From NCBI RefSeq assembly GCF_042683665.1, contig NZ_JBHUOO010000047.1: a stretch of DNA of 64,000 bases. One strand, written 5' to 3'. A model generated the notes under the pieces. The model made no database searches and was not told the origin of the DNA. It saw only the letters and a list, made by a program, of their open reading frames with translations. This document shows positions 60,590 to 64,000 of this stretch, one piece after another (positions within the stretch are counted from its first letter, which is position 1; every line of letters begins with the position of its first letter). This stretch comes from Leeuwenhoekiella polynyae. Lineage in GTDB: Bacteria > Bacteroidota > Bacteroidia > Flavobacteriales > Flavobacteriaceae. The position numbers and the translations under genes were made by a program.

Positions 60590-63500
60590 ATGAAAAAAAT
60601 TTTACTTCTCTGTTTACTAAGCTTTTCAAGTATCGGAATTGCTCAAAAACTAAATCTTGACCTTTTAAAAGATATGAAACCTCGTAATGTGGGACCTGCC
60701 GGTATGAGTGGTCGTATTACCGCAATAGATGTGGTTACAGATAATCCAGACATTATTTATGCAGGTTCTGCATCAGGTGGTTTGTGGAAATCTACATCTG
60801 GTGGTGTTACTTGGAAACCGGTTTTTGAAAACGAAGCAACGGCATCTATTGGTTCTGTGGCAATTCAGCAATCTAACCCTTCTGTAATCTGGTTAGGAAC
60901 CGGTGAGGGAAACCCCAGAAACAGTTTAAATGGTGGCTTTGGTATTTATAAATCTTTAGATGGCGGTAAAACATGGAAATGTATGGGGCTCGAAAAAACA
61001 CGCCATATCTATAGAGTGCGTATAAATCCTTCAAATCCTGATATCATTTATGCCGCTGCAATAGGCTCTCCCTGGGGAGAACATGAGGAACGCGGGGTAT
61101 ATCGCACAAAAGATGGTGGAAAAACGTGGCAAAAAGTACTTTATGTAAATAAAAAAACGGGTACTGCAGAACTTGTGATGGACCCAACTAATCCCAATAA
61201 GCTTATCGCTGCGATGTGGGAACACAAAAGAGATCCTTGGTTCTTTAAAAGTGGTGGTGAAGGTTCTGGCTTATACATCACTTATGATGGTGGAGATACT
61301 TGGAAAGAAATCACCTCAAAAAACGGCTTGCCTGAAGGTGAATTAGGGAGAATGGGGCTTGCCATTGCTACAAATAAACCCAACATTGTTTATGCTTATG
61401 TTGAAGCTAAAAAGAACGGACTTTACCGCTCTGAAGATGGGGGTGAAAATTGGAAATTGGTAAATGATGATATGAATGAAATAGGGAATCGCCCTTTTTA
61501 CTATGCCGAAATTTATGTAGCTCCTAATAATGAGAATCGCGTATATAGCGTCTTTACTTATGTGAACGTTTCTGAAGATGGCGGGAAAAGTTTTGAAGAA
61601 TTGATGCCGGCTTACGGAGTAGATAATGGGGTTCATCCCGATCACCACTCATTTTTCATCCATCCTGAACATCCGGATTTTATGATTGACGGAAACGACG
61701 GTGGATTGAACATCTCTCGCGATGGCGGAAGCACGTGGCGTTTTGCAGAAAACATTCCGGTGGGGCAATTTTATCACATTGCAGTAGATAATGAATTCCC
61801 ATACAATGTTTATGGAGGTATGCAAGACAATGGTAGCTGGCGTGGACCGGCGTATATCTGGCGTGCACAAGGCATACGTAACTCCTACTGGCAAGAAATT
61901 TCATTTGGAGATGGTTTTGATGTTGTTCCAGACCGTGACGATTCGCAATATGGCTGGTCTATGAGTCAACAAGGATACGTGAGCAGGTATGACTGGATAA
62001 CCGGTTCTAACTATTCAGTACGTCCTACGCATACTGATCCTGATGTAGAACTGCGCTTCAACTGGAATGCAGCTATAAATATTGATCCGTTTGACAACAG
62101 CACCTTATATTTTGGCAGTCAATATGTACATAAATCAACTGATAAAGGATTGACTTGGGAGGTTATTTCACCAGATCTTACAACTAATGATCCTGAAAAA
62201 CAAAAGCAAAGCGAAAGCGGTGGTTTAACGATGGATGCTACCGGTGCCGAGAACCACACTACGATATTGGTTATTGAACCCAGTCCTGTTCAAAAAAATA
62301 TGATCTGGACAGGTTCTGATGATGGTAAGGTATTCTATACAATAAATGGTGGTGAAGACTGGACAGATGTTTCTAATAATATCAAAGGATTACCTGAAGG
62401 AAGCTGGGTCGCGCAGATCAAAGCTTCTGCAACCAATAAAGGAGAAGCTCTCTTAGTGGCTAACAATTATCGGAGATTTGATTATAAACCCTATGTATAC
62501 CGTACTACAGATTATGGGAAATCGTGGAAAAGTATCGTTGATGAAGATGATGTAGAAAGTTATGCTCTGGCCATTTTAGAAGATAAAGAAGAACCTAACC
62601 TTATGTTTTTAGGTACAGATGATGGATTATACGTGTCTATTGATGCCGGTGAAAACTGGGAGAAATGGACGAATGGTTTTCCTACTGTCCCGGTAAAAGA
62701 TTTAGTAATTCAGGAGCGTGAAGATGATTTGGCAATTGCAACTTTTGGTCGTTCTATTTGGGTTTTAGATGATATTAAACCGCTTAGAGCGCTTGCAGCT
62801 AATACAGATCTAGGTGTAAATATGAATATGGAAGAGGGTACTGTTCTTGAGGTAATTCCTCCTGCTGTTGCGTATCAAAATGCTTCACAACAACCTACCG
62901 GAAGTCGTTTTGGTGCAGATGCAACTTATGGCGGTACTAATCGGGAGCGCGGTGCTTTTATAAAGTATATGTTCAATCCTAAAAAAGTTGAAAAGACTGA
63001 ATCTGATGATGAGGCTGAAGACTCAGAAAAAGAAGAATCAGCAATCAAATGGGATAGCGTTTTTCTCAATATTTATGATGGAGATCGCCTAATTAGAACA
63101 CTAAAAACTAAAACACCAGACCCTTCTGGGATGTATAGCTTTAGATGGTTTCTGGATGAAAAAGGGGTTGAAAGGCCTTCGCGCCGCATTCGTGACAATG
63201 ATTATGAGCCTGGTGGCGTGACAGTAAAACCGGGAAACTATAAAGTTGTGATGAGCTATGGTACTCTTGAAGATTCAGAAATGATAACTGTGAAAAGTGA
63301 TCCGCGTTTGGATATTTCCGCAAGTGGTGTCAACGAAATTTATGCTGCTCAGAAAGATTTAGAAGATATGACTCAGGTTTCTGCAGATGCGGTTAAACAA
63401 TTAGTTGAAAGTAAAACCATAGCTGAAGATTTCATTTCAGATTTAAAAAAGCTAGACAAAGAAGAATACAAAATCCAGATTGACAGTTCAGAAGCTATTG

Positions 63501-63805
63501 TGAAGAAGATAGACGAGAAAATTGCGCTATTTTTAGGTAAAGAAGATGACCGTCAGGGTATCACGCGCAATGCCGAGGTTACTGTTCTTAATCGTATTTA
63601 TCTTGCAAGTAGTTATGTACAAAGCAGACCTAATGGATTGACAACTACAGAAAACACCCTAATCAAACAAGCTGAAGACGAATTGAAAACTGCACTTAGC
63701 GAAGTAAATACATTCTTTAAAGAAGACTGGAGTGCATATGAAGCACAAATGAAACAGTTAGAAATTTCTCCTTTTAAAGAAATAGAAAGCTTTAAATTAG
63801 AATAG
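60590..63805 (+). CDS. Large sortilin/BNR-propeller secreted protein (VPS10-like)
   Basis: A 1071-residue secreted protein with signal peptide ending SSIGIAQK. Residues about 25-730 form two BNR/VPS10-like beta-propellers with many SxDGGxTW-type Asp boxes (STSGGVTWKP, SLDGGKTWKC, TKDGGKTWQK, TYDGGDTWKE, SEDGGENWKL, SRDGGSTWRF, STDKGLTWEV, SIDAGENWEK) and a NGDDGGLNIS-like turn. From about 735 there is an Ig-like part (GGVTVKPGNYKVVMSYG near 880), then a helical C-terminus (about 915-1071; DLEDMTQVSADAVKQLVESK). Many such proteins are annotated as glycosyl hydrolases or exo-alpha-sialidases from the Asp boxes, but no catalytic residue set is evident. Function unknown. Single gene with its own terminator. 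Confidence 0.88.
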   Translation: MKKILLLCLLSFSSIGIAQKLNLDLLKDMKPRNVGPAGMSGRITAIDVVTDNPDIIYAGSASGGLWKSTSGGVTWKPVFENEATASIGSVAIQQSNPSVIWLGTGEGNPRNSLNGGFGIYKSLDGGKTWKCMGLEKTRHIYRVRINPSNPDIIYAAAIGSPWGEHEERGVYRTKDGGKTWQKVLYVNKKTGTAELVMDPTNPNKLIAAMWEHKRDPWFFKSGGEGSGLYITYDGGDTWKEITSKNGLPEGELGRMGLAIATNKPNIVYAYVEAKKNGLYRSEDGGENWKLVNDDMNEIGNRPFYYAEIYVAPNNENRVYSVFTYVNVSEDGGKSFEELMPAYGVDNGVHPDHHSFFIHPEHPDFMIDGNDGGLNISRDGGSTWRFAENIPVGQFYHIAVDNEFPYNVYGGMQDNGSWRGPAYIWRAQGIRNSYWQEISFGDGFDVVPDRDDSQYGWSMSQQGYVSRYDWITGSNYSVRPTHTDPDVELRFNWNAAINIDPFDNSTLYFGSQYVHKSTDKGLTWEVISPDLTTNDPEKQKQSESGGLTMDATGAENHTTILVIEPSPVQKNMIWTGSDDGKVFYTINGGEDWTDVSNNIKGLPEGSWVAQIKASATNKGEALLVANNYRRFDYKPYVYRTTDYGKSWKSIVDEDDVESYALAILEDKEEPNLMFLGTDDGLYVSIDAGENWEKWTNGFPTVPVKDLVIQEREDDLAIATFGRSIWVLDDIKPLRALAANTDLGVNMNMEEGTVLEVIPPAVAYQNASQQPTGSRFGADATYGGTNRERGAFIKYMFNPKKVEKTESDDEAEDSEKEESAIKWDSVFLNIYDGDRLIRTLKTKTPDPSGMYSFRWFLDEKGVERPSRRIRDNDYEPGGVTVKPGNYKVVMSYGTLEDSEMITVKSDPRLDISASGVNEIYAAQKDLEDMTQVSADAVKQLVESKTIAEDFISDLKKLDKEEYKIQIDSSEAIVKKIDEKIALFLGKEDDRQGITRNAEVTVLNRIYLASSYVQSRPNGLTTTENTLIKQAEDELKTALSEVNTFFKEDWSAYEAQMKQLEISPFKEIESFKLE

Positions 63806-63827
63806 TTAAACAATTTTATAGAACAAC

Positions 63828-63860
63828 AAGAGGCCGTCTAAAAACATTTAGGCGGTCTTT
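63828..63860 (+). terminator. Terminator after the propeller gene
   Basis: AGGCCGTCTAAA pairs with TTTAGGCGGTCT (one G-U-type mismatch) around AACA, then a T-rich run. About 25 bases after the stop at 63805. Confidence 0.85.
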
Positions 63861-63947
63861 TTGTTTTTTTGCTGTAGCTATTTTTTTTGGTTTTACGGAT
63901 CGGGTAGGATTGTTAATCGTTAATAATTAAAAGCTTTTGGTCTCGCT

Positions 63948-64000
63948 TTAGATGACCAAAGCTAGCTTTTTAAGGTTGTGAGCCATAGCAACCAGCCCTA
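63948..64000 (-). CDS. C-terminal end of a DDE transposase (IS1182-like), partial
   Basis: The last 17 codons reading leftward from the window edge are GLVAMAHNLKKLALVI followed by TAA at 63948-63950. The (L/V)(V/I)A(M/L)AHN(L)(R/K)K(L) ending is characteristic of the C-terminus of IS1182-type and related DDE transposases. The rest lies beyond base 64000. Start, intactness and IS ends cannot be judged. This points to an insertion sequence just outside the window. Confidence 0.65.
   Translation of the reverse strand, partial: GLVAMAHNLKKLALVI

Noticed and set aside
60590..63805. Annotating the propeller protein as a sialidase or glycosyl hydrolase
   Set aside because: Asp boxes are structural; the Arg triad and catalytic Tyr/Glu of sialidases are not recognisable.
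1..64000. CRISPR arrays, tRNA or rRNA genes
   Set aside because: No regularly spaced repeat-spacer arrays and no cloverleaf or rRNA signature sequences were seen on reading either strand.

Overview
The window looks like chromosomal DNA of a member of the Bacteroidota, most likely a marine or algae-associated Flavobacteriaceae. The evidence is low G+C by eye, paired SusC/SusD outer-membrane glycan importers, a hybrid two-component sensor (HTCS), a type IX secretion type-B adhesin with its SprF and OmpA partners, and TAnnTTTG-like promoters. Species cannot be assigned from sequence alone.

Region 1 (1-28636) is a large polysaccharide utilization locus (PUL). Reading leftward on the minus strand it runs: GH43_24-like exo-beta-1,3-galactanase, SusC, SusD, two surface glycan-binding lipoproteins (DUF4959/5000-like and DUF4998/DUF5013-like), a GH16 lipoprotein, a lipoprotein with a zinc-peptidase-like HExxH motif, a BNR_4 beta-propeller (PL/GH145-type), GH2 beta-galactosidase, GH97 probable alpha-galactosidase, a giant FG-GAP/UnbV lipoprotein, a second GH16, a DUF2264 protein (possible GH154-type beta-glucuronidase) and the start of a GH88/105 unsaturated uronyl hydrolase. 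A divergent HTCS regulator (24545-28636) completes it. Taken together the enzyme set fits type II arabinogalactan or arabinogalactan-protein-like glycan: a beta-1,3-galactan backbone, galactose side chains and uronic-acid caps. The peptidase-like lipoprotein could then act on a protein core; that part is speculation.

Region 2 (28637-30922) is 2.3 kb with no intact gene. It holds decayed toxin-antitoxin genes (HigA-like, DUF6922-like and AbiEii-like relics, each with frameshifts or deletions), a phased array of five CCACACT repeats, and diverged direct and inverted repeats. It looks like an old mobile-DNA insertion site between two PULs.

Region 3 (30923-38220) is a small second PUL: a tandem-domain GH43 lipoprotein divergent from a SusC/SusD pair, with a near-perfect 57-bp palindrome just upstream of susC.

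Region 4 (38335-50184) is housekeeping: MscS channel, CDF metal exporter, the complete oxidative pentose phosphate branch (pgl-zwf on minus, gnd divergent), a lipoprotein amidohydrolase, an S10 carboxypeptidase-like protein, a HAD phosphatase, YjbQ and pirin. Region 5 (50293-56844) is a three-gene T9SS type-B adhesin/SprF/OmpA operon. Region 6 (57016-63805) has a MoxR-like ATPase with a VWA partner, a fasciclin lipoprotein and a large sortilin/BNR-propeller protein. The last 53 bases are the C-terminal end of an IS transposase. A dispersed repeat that starts exactly at stop codons recurs after several genes of regions 4 and 5.
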